A stretch of DNA of 64,000 bases from Methylopila sp. 73B (lineage in GTDB: Bacteria > Pseudomonadota > Alphaproteobacteria > Rhizobiales > Methylopilaceae), in assembly GCF_000526315.1 (NCBI RefSeq), contig NZ_JAFV01000001.1:186001-250000 (forward strand), written 5' to 3'. Below are positions 57,254-64,000 of this stretch, piece by piece. The first letter of the stretch is position 1. Each line of letters begins with the position of its first letter. The notes under the pieces are model-generated. The model saw only the letters and a list, made by a program, of their open reading frames with translations, was not told the origin of the DNA and did not search any database. The position numbers and the translations under genes are program-made.

Positions 57254-58441
57254 GTGGCTCGAAAGATTTCTGCCGATGTCAAGAAGCCTGCCGCCGCGGA
57301 TTCCACTGCGCCAAATGTAGAAGAAATTTTGAAGAAGCGCAGAGCGCAGCGTCCTTTTCCTGCTTCTACATTCGAAGAACCACTTGGATTCGCTAAGGCG
57401 ATCTTCCAGATTGGCAGCGGTCAACCCGTCAAGCGCTTGACCTTATTTGACCACTTAGGAAAGTCTCCAGAGAGTGGTGGGTCGCGTCAACTTATCATCA
57501 ACGCAGGGCGATATGGCCTTACTAAAGGAGGGGTTCAGGCAGAAAATCTTGAGCTTACCGCAGAAGGACAAAAAGTTGTTGATGAACAGGTATCAGCCAG
57601 AGAGCAAGCAAAATTTCGAGTTCAATTAGCTATCAACAACATAGAGCCTTTTGAGAAACTTTATCAGAAATTTGTAGGAAACAAGCTCCCGGCTCACGCA
57701 GTTTTAATTGATGCCGCGAAAGACGTCGGTATCGATGCGTCTCAAGCGTCCGAGGCTGTTGATACATTCGTAGTGAATTTAAGATTTGTGGGTCTATTAA
57801 AGACGCTTTCGGGTGCAGAAAGAATTATCTCTTTGGACATGTTGCTCTCGGAGATGCCGGCGTCGCCTATTCAGGCTCCGGCCTGGAAAAATAATTCGCC
57901 AATCCCGCCACGAACATCTGTAAGCGTGATCACCTCGGAGCATGCGCAATTTGAAACCACATGTTTTTATATAGCCCCGATAGGAAATGAGGGATCTGAA
58001 GCACGTAAACACTCTGATTTATTCTTGGGCTCGATCGTTGAGCCGGCGTTGGATTCTTTTAACCTTAAAGTTGTTCGTGCGGATTCAATAGATAAGCCGG
58101 GAATAATCACGAGGCAGATTATTGAGTATATTTTGAAGAGCCGACTGGTGGTCGCGGATTTATCATTTCATAATCCAAATGTATTTTATGAAATAGCTCT
58201 AAGGCATGCTGTGAAACTTCCAATCGTTCAGATAATAAGGGCTTCGGACAGGATTCCATTCGACTTAAATCAAATGCGTACCCTTCAGATCGATACGTCC
58301 GATATTTACGCGCTCGTGCCAAAAATAGAATCTCACAGATCGGAAATTGCTAATCAAGTGCGTCGTGCGCTGGAGGCGGATCATATAGTTGATACGCCTA
58401 TTTCGACTTACTTTCCGTCTCTTTCGGTTAGTTTTTCTTAA
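57254..58441 (+). CDS. AT-rich orphan gene: wHTH-like N-terminus plus nucleoside 2-deoxyribosyltransferase-like C-terminus
   Basis: 395 residues from GTG 57254, with AGGGA upstream. Base composition is far more AT-rich than the window, so recent transfer is likely. Residues 1-200 are helical with a possible winged-helix part (GGSRQLIINAGRYGLTKGGV). Residues 235-375 form an alpha/beta domain with FYIAPIG (238-244), KPGIITRQIIEYILKSRLVV and ADLSFHNPNVFYEIA (301-315). Asp302, Asn309 and Glu313 are placed like active-site residues of deoxyribosyltransferase-like folds. Similar domains occur in uncharacterised proteins of conflict systems; a nucleotide- or NAD-related hydrolase role is inferred, not shown. 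No partner gene is adjacent. Confidence 0.72.
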   Translation: MARKISADVKKPAAADSTAPNVEEILKKRRAQRPFPASTFEEPLGFAKAIFQIGSGQPVKRLTLFDHLGKSPESGGSRQLIINAGRYGLTKGGVQAENLELTAEGQKVVDEQVSAREQAKFRVQLAINNIEPFEKLYQKFVGNKLPAHAVLIDAAKDVGIDASQASEAVDTFVVNLRFVGLLKTLSGAERIISLDMLLSEMPASPIQAPAWKNNSPIPPRTSVSVITSEHAQFETTCFYIAPIGNEGSEARKHSDLFLGSIVEPALDSFNLKVVRADSIDKPGIITRQIIEYILKSRLVVADLSFHNPNVFYEIALRHAVKLPIVQIIRASDRIPFDLNQMRTLQIDTSDIYALVPKIESHRSEIANQVRRALEADHIVDTPISTYFPSLSVSFS

Positions 58442-58451
58442 CAGGTTTAAA

Positions 58452-58718
58452 ATGAAGACATTGATCTTTACCATTGCCGCTTCGGTCTTACTGTCTACCC
58501 CGGCTTTCGCTGCGTTTCTCTGCGACGAGCTTTGGGGCGAACGGAACGCGGTCTACGCGGAGGCGGGCTACTGCTTCAAGACGGCCAAGGCCATCGCGGC
58601 GTTCGGCAACGCTGGGTGCCGCTTCGACCGGCTGGAGGACGTGCCGCTGTCCGACCGCGACCGCGCCAAGGTGCGCGAGATCGAGCGGGAGGAGCGCCGG
58701 AACGGCTGCCGCAGCTGA
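58452..58718 (+). CDS. Small secreted YARHG-domain protein
   Basis: 88 residues from ATG 58452: a signal peptide (MKTLIFTIAASVLLSTPAFA) then a YARHG-like domain, LWGERNAVYAEAGYCFKTAK, AIAAFGNAGCRFDRLEDVPL and RDRAKVREIEREERRNGC, with cysteines that could pair. YARHG domains are extracytoplasmic and of unknown function. The signal-peptide coding part is AT-rich like the preceding gene, but the remainder has normal high GC, so the island's right edge seems to fall near the start of this gene. An upstream reading to 58389 overlaps the previous gene and is unlikely. Confidence 0.82.
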   Translation: MKTLIFTIAASVLLSTPAFAAFLCDELWGERNAVYAEAGYCFKTAKAIAAFGNAGCRFDRLEDVPLSDRDRAKVREIEREERRNGCRS

Positions 58719-58741
58719 CGCGACGGCATAGTCCACGCGCC

Positions 58742-58838
58742 GTCATGCCCGCGTCTTCGCGGGTATCCACGACTTTGGCGTCGGGCGGGGCGGACGGGAG
58801 GGAAAGTCGTGGATGCCCGCTAAGGCGGGCATGACGAT
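58742..58838. repeat. Paired palindromes of the GTCATGCCCGC family
   Basis: CGTCATGCCCGCGTCTTCGC with GGGTATCCACGACTTT, then AAAGTCGTGGATGCCCGC with GGCGGGCATGACG: two inverted halves, about 97 bases overall. The gap between the YARHG gene and the NYN gene (58719-58965) holds nothing else I can identify. Confidence 0.82.
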
Positions 58839-58965
58839 GAGGAGTGCCCTGGGGCACGCCCGACGTGTGACGGTGCTGGCGGCCCCTGAGGCGCGCGAAG
58901 GGGCGTGACGGGGAGGGCGGTCCGACGGCGGTCGGACCCATTCCGCCGTCCGCGGCGCAAAAAAT

Positions 58966-59886
58966 CTACTTCAACCGCACCAGGACGCTGCCCTTGCCGG
59001 TCGAGCTGCGTTCGACCTCGAACAGGCCGGTGGCCTCCACCAGATCGCTGAGGCGGGCGAAGCCGTAGTTGCGGGAGTCGAACTCCGGCGAGCGCTTGGC
59101 GATGTGGCTGCCGATCGCGCCGAGGCTGGCCCAGCCGGAGTCTTCGGCCACCGCCGCGAGCGCCGAGGTGAGCAGCGCGCGCGCCGGCGCGTCGACGGCG
59201 TCGCCGCGACGCGGCTGCGGCTTCGCCGCGGGGCTCGCGACCGCGGCAGCCGGGACGGTCGGCTTCGCAGCGCCCTTGGCGGGCGCCGGCGCGGCTCCCT
59301 TGTCCGAGGCCTTGGCCCCCGTCCTGGCCGTCGCTTTGCCGGCCGGCGGCGTCGCCGCGGCGGGGTCCGGCGCGGCGGGCGTCTTCGCGGGCGCCGGGAC
59401 GGCGAGCCCGCCCGGCTGCGCCAGCACGTCGAAGAAGACAAACTTGTCGCAGGCGGTGATGAACGGGCGCGGCGTCTTGCGCTCGCCGAAGCCGTAGACC
59501 AGCACGCCCTGCTCCCGCAGCCGCGAGGCGAGGCGCGCGAAGTCGCTGTCGCTCGACACCAGGCAGAAGCCGTCGAACCGGCCGGTGTAAAGCAGGTCCA
59601 TGCCGTCGATGATCATCGCCCCGTCGGTCGCGTTCTTTCCCGTGGTGTAGGCGAACTGCTGGATCGGCTGGATCGAGTGCTCCAGCAGGCACTGCTTCCA
59701 GCCGCCGAGATTGGGCTTGGTCCAGTCGCCGTAGATGCGCTTCACGCTGGCGGTGCCGTAGGTCGCGATCTCGGCGAGCAGGCCCTCGACGATCTTCGGA
59801 GAGGCGTTGTCGCCGTCGATCAGCAGCGCCAGCGTGGCGGAGCGATCGGCGGGGTCGGCGGGGCGCGGCGGTGTCCGGAGGGTCAT
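58966..59886 (-). CDS. NYN-domain protein with C-terminal OST-HTH/LOTUS-like domain (LabA-like)
   Basis: 306 residues from ATG 59886; a reading from 59949 adds 21 implausible residues. The NYN nuclease-fold domain covers 15-170: TLALLIDGDNASPKIVEGLL, VKRIYGDWTKPNLGGWKQCL, TDGAMIIDGMDLLYTGRFDG and FCLVSSDSDFARLASRLREQ, with the conserved acidic residues of PIN-like RNases. A long Ala/Pro/Lys linker (about 180-240) leads to a LOTUS-type RNA-binding domain with LGAIGSHIAKRSPEFDSRNY and GFARLSDLVEATGLFEVE. Probable cytoplasmic RNA-acting protein. The biological target is unknown. Confidence 0.87.
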   Translation of the reverse strand: MTLRTPPRPADPADRSATLALLIDGDNASPKIVEGLLAEIATYGTASVKRIYGDWTKPNLGGWKQCLLEHSIQPIQQFAYTTGKNATDGAMIIDGMDLLYTGRFDGFCLVSSDSDFARLASRLREQGVLVYGFGERKTPRPFITACDKFVFFDVLAQPGGLAVPAPAKTPAAPDPAAATPPAGKATARTGAKASDKGAAPAPAKGAAKPTVPAAAVASPAAKPQPRRGDAVDAPARALLTSALAAVAEDSGWASLGAIGSHIAKRSPEFDSRNYGFARLSDLVEATGLFEVERSSTGKGSVLVRLK

Positions 59887-59952
59887 ACGCGGACCATGCG
59901 TCGCCGCGCGGGCCGCGGCAACCGGAGAGCTAGGGGAAGGCGGCCCCAAGGC

Positions 59953-60001
59953 CCGCGCCTTCGCGCGGGGGTCCGCGACTTGGGCGTAGGGCGCGGATGA
60001 C
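59953..60001. repeat. Degenerate copy of the GTCATGCCCGC-family palindrome
   Basis: GCCCGCGCCTTCGCGCGGGG with GTCCGCGACTTGGGCGTAGG resembles the left half of the element at 58742-58838. It lies in the 289-base gap before the AI-2E-type permease gene, which otherwise shows no gene. Confidence 0.55.
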
Positions 60002-60175
60002 GGGTCATTTCGGGACGGGACCGGCGTCGGAAGGCGTGGCGGATCGCCTGCGTCACCTTTCCTTCATCGTTCCGGCCTTTCTGCGGCGCTCCCGAGGAAC
60101 GGCGGGGGCTCCGACGCGTTCTGGCATGCAAGGGCGAACGGCGCGGGCATCCGCGCCAAGGGGCGAACGAACGTC

Positions 60176-62128
60176 ATGGCGGAGACTTCCGACACGCAGG
60201 GGCGGGGCTTCGCTCCGGCGAGCCCGCTGGTCACGGTGGCCTGCGCGGCCATCATCGGCTGCATCGTCGTGGGCGTGCTCTACGTCGGACGCGACCTGCT
60301 GATCCCGCTCGCGCTCGCGCTGCTGCTGAGCTTCGTGCTGTCGCCGCTGGTCGGCCGGGCGAAGAAGCTCGGCGCGCCGCGCACGCCCGCGGTGATCGTG
60401 GTGGCGCTGTCGGCCTTCCTGCTGCTGTTCGGCCTGTCCGCGATCATCGCGGGGCAGGTGGGGCAGCTCGCGGCGGACCTGCCGCAGTACCAGTCCACCA
60501 TGCGGCAGAAGGCGCAGTCGGTCCGCGAGATCACCGGCGGCAGCCGCACGCTGGAGCGCGCCGCGGAGCTGCTGCAGAGCCTGGGCCAGGAGCTGAACGC
60601 CCCCGCCGCCGGCGGCCGCACGCTCGGGCCGGACGGCAAGCCGATCGAGGCCGAGCGCAAGCCGGACCAGCCGCTGCCGGTCGAGATCCACTCGCCGCCG
60701 CCGACGCCGCTGCAGAACCTGCAGGCGATCCTGGAGCCGCTGATCCATCCGTTGGCTACCACCGGCATCGTGCTGATCTTCGTGATCTTTATTCTGCTGC
60801 AGCGGGAGGACCTGCGGAACCGGCTGATGAGCCTCGCCGGCGCCCACGACATCCAGCGCACCACCGCCGCGCTCGACGACGCCGCGAAGCGTCTCAGCCG
60901 GCTGCTGCTGACCCAGCTCGCGATCAACATCGCCTTCGGCGTCGGCATCGGCTGCGGGCTGGCGCTGATCGGCGTGCCGAGCGCGGCGCTGTGGGGCATC
61001 CTGGCCGCAGTGCTGCGCTTCGTGCCCTACATCGGCGCGATCATCTCGGCGATCTTCCCGCTGGTGCTCGCCGCCGCGGTCGATCCAGGCTGGAGCATGC
61101 TGATCTGGACCGCCGTGCTGTTCGCCGTGGTCGAGCCCATCGTCGGCCACGTCGTCGAGCCGCTGGCCTATGGCCGCAGCACGGGGCTCTCCCCTGTCGC
61201 GGTGGTGGTCGCCGCGACGTTCTGGACGGCGCTGTGGGGCCCGATCGGCCTGGTGCTCGCGACGCCGCTGACGGTCTGCCTCGTCGTGCTCGGCCGCCAT
61301 GTGCAGGCGCTGCGCTTCCTCGACGTGATGTTCGGCGACCGGCCGTCGCTGTCGCCGCCCGAGCTGTTCTACCAGCGCATGCTGGTGGGCGATCCGGCGG
61401 AGGCGGCGGAGAAGGCCGAGGAGTTCCTGCGCGAGCGCTCGCTCTCGGCCTATTACGAGGAGGTCGCGCTGCCGGGCCTGATGCTGGCGAGCCGGGACGC
61501 GCTGAGCGGCGCGCTCGACGAGCGCCGCATCGCGACGGTGCGGGCGGCGGCGGACGAGCTGGTCGAGGATCTCGACGAGTGGGACGACGCGGACCCGGAG
61601 CCGCCGGTCGACCCCACGCAGGACATGGAGTCGGTCGACGCGGTGGAGCGCGCGGACGCCTCCGCCTCCGCCGCGGCCCTCCCGGACGCGAGCCCCGCCC
61701 GCGCGCTGAAGGTGCGCTGCGTCGGCGCCCGCGGGGCGATCGACCAGGCCGCGGCCGGCGTCGTGCGGCAGGTGCTCGAGAAGCACGGCATGGCCGCGGC
61801 GCTCGAGGCCGACGACTTCCTGTCGACGACCAGCGTGGTCGAGCTCGACGGGCCGGAGCGCACAGTGATCTTCCTCGCGTCGCTCGCGCCGAGCGAGGCG
61901 CATCTGCGGCTCGCGGTGCGCCGCATCCGCCGGCGCGCGCCGGGCGCGACGGTCGTGCTCGGCTGCTGGAGCATCGAGGGCGAGGCGGGCGAAACCGCCA
62001 TGCGCCGGGCCGGCGCCGACGCCGTCGGCCGCAGCCTGCCCGAGGTCGTCGCGCTCTGCCTCGCGGCCGGCGAGCCCCAGCCGGAGACGGGCGTCGCGGA
62101 AGGACCGGTTCTCGCCGCCGTAACGTGA
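60176..62128 (+). CDS. AI-2E/PerM-family permease with extra C-terminal Rossmann-like domain
   Basis: 650 residues. Residues 15-390 are a PerM-type membrane protein with about eight segments: ACAAIIGCIVVGVLYVGRDL, LLIPLALALLLSFVLSPLVG, and the family block FVPYIGAIISAIFPLVLAAA with VEPIVGHVVEPLAYGRSTGL and VAATFWTALWGPIGLVLATP. Family members export small molecules or ions; the AI-2 label is historic. The 250-residue C-terminal cytoplasmic region is unusual: an acidic linker (EDLDEWDDADPEPP) precedes a domain (KVRCVGARGAIDQAAAGVVR, TVVLGCWSIEGEAGETAMRR) that resembles a B12-binding or receiver-like fold. Confidence 0.88.
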   Translation: MAETSDTQGRGFAPASPLVTVACAAIIGCIVVGVLYVGRDLLIPLALALLLSFVLSPLVGRAKKLGAPRTPAVIVVALSAFLLLFGLSAIIAGQVGQLAADLPQYQSTMRQKAQSVREITGGSRTLERAAELLQSLGQELNAPAAGGRTLGPDGKPIEAERKPDQPLPVEIHSPPPTPLQNLQAILEPLIHPLATTGIVLIFVIFILLQREDLRNRLMSLAGAHDIQRTTAALDDAAKRLSRLLLTQLAINIAFGVGIGCGLALIGVPSAALWGILAAVLRFVPYIGAIISAIFPLVLAAAVDPGWSMLIWTAVLFAVVEPIVGHVVEPLAYGRSTGLSPVAVVVAATFWTALWGPIGLVLATPLTVCLVVLGRHVQALRFLDVMFGDRPSLSPPELFYQRMLVGDPAEAAEKAEEFLRERSLSAYYEEVALPGLMLASRDALSGALDERRIATVRAAADELVEDLDEWDDADPEPPVDPTQDMESVDAVERADASASAAALPDASPARALKVRCVGARGAIDQAAAGVVRQVLEKHGMAAALEADDFLSTTSVVELDGPERTVIFLASLAPSEAHLRLAVRRIRRRAPGATVVLGCWSIEGEAGETAMRRAGADAVGRSLPEVVALCLAAGEPQPETGVAEGPVLAAVT

Positions 62129-62161
62129 CGTCGGGCCGGCGCGTACCTACATCCCGACCCG

Positions 62162-62590
62162 ATGACACCCCCGATGGAGGCGCCCGAGATGCTGGACGAG
62201 GTCTACGAGGTCACCCGCACCGACGAGGAATGGCGCGCGCTGCTCAGCCCCGAGCAGTACCAGGTGATGCGCCGCCACGGCACCGAGCGGCCCGGCAGCT
62301 GTTCGCTGCTGCGCGAGAAGCGCCCCGGCGTCTTCGCCTGCGTGGGCTGCGGGCAGCCGCTGTTCCGCTCGGGCGAGAAGTTCGAGAGCGGCACGGGCTG
62401 GCCGAGCTTCGACGCGCCGATCGACGGCGCGCTGGGCGAGACGGTCGACCGCAGCTACGGCATGACGCGCACCGAGGTGCACTGCGGCCGCTGCGGCAGC
62501 CACATGGGCCACGTCTTCCCCGACGGCCCGCCGCCGACCGGCCTGCGCTACTGCATCAACGGCGTCGCGCTGGCGTTCGAGCCGGATTGA
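62162..62590 (+). CDS. msrB: Peptide-methionine (R)-S-oxide reductase MsrB
   Basis: 142 residues. MsrB reduces the R form of methionine sulfoxide in proteins. Structural zinc ligands are in CVGCG and CGRCG; the catalytic Cys is in [12 protein letters not shown], and [14 protein letters not shown] with [10 protein letters not shown] are family hallmarks. The N-terminus ([20 protein letters not shown]) is standard. The gene begins 33 bases after the permease stop. ATG 62162 is chosen; ATG 62174 (MEAPEML) is four codons in and possible. Confidence 0.95.
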   Translation: MTPPMEAPEMLDEVYEVTRTDEEWRALLSPEQYQVMRRHGTERPGSCSLLREKRPGVFACVGCGQPLFRSGEKFESGTGWPSFDAPIDGALGETVDRSYGMTRTEVHCGRCGSHMGHVFPDGPPPTGLRYCINGVALAFEPD

Positions 62591-62649
62591 GGGCGATGCG
62601 CCGCGCGGCGCTTTCCCGCGCCGCGTCGGTCGTCTAGGGTCGGGTCTTC

Positions 62650-64000
62650 ATGGATCTGCTGCCGATCCTGCCGATCGTCGTCGGGCTGTGGTGCGTGGCC
62701 TTTCTCGTCCGCGCCGTCGCGGTCGCCCGACGCGGCGGCCCGTTCGCGACGGGGTGGGCGGTGAAGGCGACGCTGGCGCTGCTCGGCGTCGGCGCGGCCG
62801 TGGCGCTGGGGTCCGAGACGGCGCTCTACGGCGTTTCCGCGGGCTGGGCGCTGCTGCTCGTCGTTCCGGCGCTCGCCGCGCAGGGGCAGGCGCGCGAGCT
62901 CGCCGGTCTGCGGTTCGAGCGCGCCCGCGTTTACGCTGAGATCGTCCGCCTGCTGCATCCCATCGACGGCTGGCGCGGCGCGCCGGACCTGATGCGCGCG
63001 CTCGCACGGGCGCAGGCGGGCGACGTGTCCGTCGTCCCCGAACTCCGGCGAAGGCTCGCGGCGGACGACCTTCCCGCCGGCGCCCGGCCCTATGTCTGGG
63101 GCGAGATCGCGCGGCTGACCGGGGATTGGGACGGGCTGCTCGCCCTGCGCGGCCCAACTCATCCGGCGACGGCGGGTCTTCGGCTGCGGGCGCTCGGCGA
63201 GACCGGCCGCCTCGTGGGGCTGGCGGATGAGCACGCCCGGCTGGAGGAGCCGGACCCCTTCGCCGATCTCATGCTGTTCGCCTTCTCCGGGCGCAAGCGC
63301 GGCGTCGCGGCCCTGATCGGCGGCGCGCCCTTTGCGGCGTTGAGCCCGAGCGCCAAGGACTTCTGGCGCGCGACGGCTGCGATCGTCGCCGACCCCGGCG
63401 ACGCCGCGGCGCGCGCGCTGGTGCAGGCGAGCGCGGCGGGGCCGCAAAGGGACGCGTTGGTCGCCCGCAGGCTCGGGGGCCGGCTCGGCGCGCGCGCGGC
63501 GCTCGACCCCGAGACCTCGGCCGCGATCGACCGTCTCGAGCACGACGTCGTCACGGCGATGGCTGCGACGGCTCCCGCCGTCAGGCGCAGGCCGATCGTC
63601 ACGGCGATGCTGATCGCGGCCAACGTCGCGGCCTTCGGCGCGGAGATCGTGGTCGGCGGCTGGGGCGGGCCGACCGACCTCGACACGCTGTACCAGCTCG
63701 GCGCGCTCTGGCCGCCCTCCGTGCTGGAGGACGGCGAGTGGTGGCGGCTCGGCTCCGCCATGTTCCTGCACTTCGGCGCGCTGCACCTCGCCCTGAACAT
63801 GCTGGCGCTCGCCCTCTTCGGGCGTCGGGTCGAGCTGAGGGTCGGGCCCTGGCGCATGGCCGCGCTCTACGCGCTGGCCGGCCTCGGCTCCATGGCGGGC
63901 GTGCTCGCGCTCGGCGCGTTCCGCGGCGCGGAGCCGGATCTGCTCGTCGGCGCGTCCGGCGCGATCTTCGGCGTGGTCGGCGCCTTCGGCGCGCTGCTGG
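62650..64000 (+). CDS. Rhomboid-family intramembrane serine protease, runs off the right edge
   Basis: The frame from ATG 62650 is open to the end of the window (450 codons). It has two N-terminal membrane segments (MDLLPILPIVVGLWCVAFLV and AVKATLALLGVGAAVALG), about 220 residues of soluble Ala/Leu/Arg-rich region with TPR-like helical character, then a rhomboid core from about residue 315: TAMLIAANVAAFGAEIVVGG, GEWWRLGSAMFLHFGALHLA-LNM and GAS436GAIFGV, where Ser436 is the predicted nucleophile. The catalytic His in the last segment lies beyond the window. The long N-terminal region is longer than in GlpG. Substrates are unknown. Confidence 0.82.
   Translation, partial: MDLLPILPIVVGLWCVAFLVRAVAVARRGGPFATGWAVKATLALLGVGAAVALGSETALYGVSAGWALLLVVPALAAQGQARELAGLRFERARVYAEIVRLLHPIDGWRGAPDLMRALARAQAGDVSVVPELRRRLAADDLPAGARPYVWGEIARLTGDWDGLLALRGPTHPATAGLRLRALGETGRLVGLADEHARLEEPDPFADLMLFAFSGRKRGVAALIGGAPFAALSPSAKDFWRATAAIVADPGDAAARALVQASAAGPQRDALVARRLGGRLGARAALDPETSAAIDRLEHDVVTAMAATAPAVRRRPIVTAMLIAANVAAFGAEIVVGGWGGPTDLDTLYQLGALWPPSVLEDGEWWRLGSAMFLHFGALHLALNMLALALFGRRVELRVGPWRMAALYALAGLGSMAGVLALGAFRGAEPDLLVGASGAIFGVVGAFGALL

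Overview
The window is about 64 kb of high-GC chromosome (roughly 70% by eye). The gene content points to an alphaproteobacterium of the order Hyphomicrobiales (Rhizobiales). Evidence for this is the purL-bolA-grxD cluster, the separate PurS/PurQ/PurL enzyme, an alphaproteobacterial 661-residue RpoD, DnaG next to RpoD, a DUF892 protein behind an EcfG-like promoter, and abundant dispersed palindromic repeats between genes. No rRNA, tRNA, CRISPR array, prophage or intact transposase is visible. The content is mostly housekeeping with small accessory insertions.

Layout. 1-1.3 kb: the 3' end of glgX and a decayed secreted-protein gene. 1.6-10.1 kb: a purine block (purC, purS, purQ, purL) interleaved with two related exported proteins, a DUF72 protein, an AbrB-type membrane protein and a Uma2 nuclease-fold protein, ending in bolA and grxD. 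10.3-14.2 kb: a Tat-type phosphoesterase, small unknowns, rpsD and a three-domain endolysin-like protein. 14.2-19.7 kb: a lactonase-like protein, dnaG and rpoD. 19.8-25.9 kb: a ParDE-like toxin-antitoxin pair with a frameshifted antitoxin, YceI, a DXD glycosyltransferase with a Gln-Asp repeat, a soluble chemoreceptor, a SIMPL protein and a stress-type DUF892 protein. 26.6-30.7 kb: a tctACB solute-uptake operon with a divergent GntR regulator. 31.2-35.9 kb: a YhaO/YhaN (SbcDC-like) pair. 36.2-43.4 kb: a complete branched-chain amino-acid ABC transporter and an ALDH7-type dehydrogenase. 43.6-47.3 kb: a DUF898-M48-DUF1499 membrane operon and arfB. 47.4-53.5 kb: a diguanylate cyclase and two paralogous RTX proteins either side of a TIGR03032-type gene. 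53.9-57.1 kb: uvrB with a long N-terminal extension, and half an aquaporin gene. 57.2-58.7 kb: an AT-rich island with one unusual 395-residue protein, then a YARHG protein. 58.9-64 kb: a NYN-LOTUS protein, an AI-2E-type permease, msrB and the start of a rhomboid protease gene.

PurC, PurS, PurQ and PurL make up adjacent steps of IMP synthesis. BolA and the CGFS glutaredoxin are known partners in iron-sulfur handling. DnaG and RpoD are the replication primase and main sigma factor. The Liv and Tct systems are two separate solute uptake systems.

The most unusual structural signal is the load of REPIN/MITE-like palindromic elements. Three 150-bp copies sit in three gaps of the liv operon. One element has perfect 37-bp terminal inverted repeats. 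One is read in frame through uvrB. The best candidate for an undescribed function is the AT-rich orphan gene at 57254-58441, whose C-terminal domain resembles the nucleoside 2-deoxyribosyltransferase fold often seen in conflict and defence proteins; that assignment is an inference.
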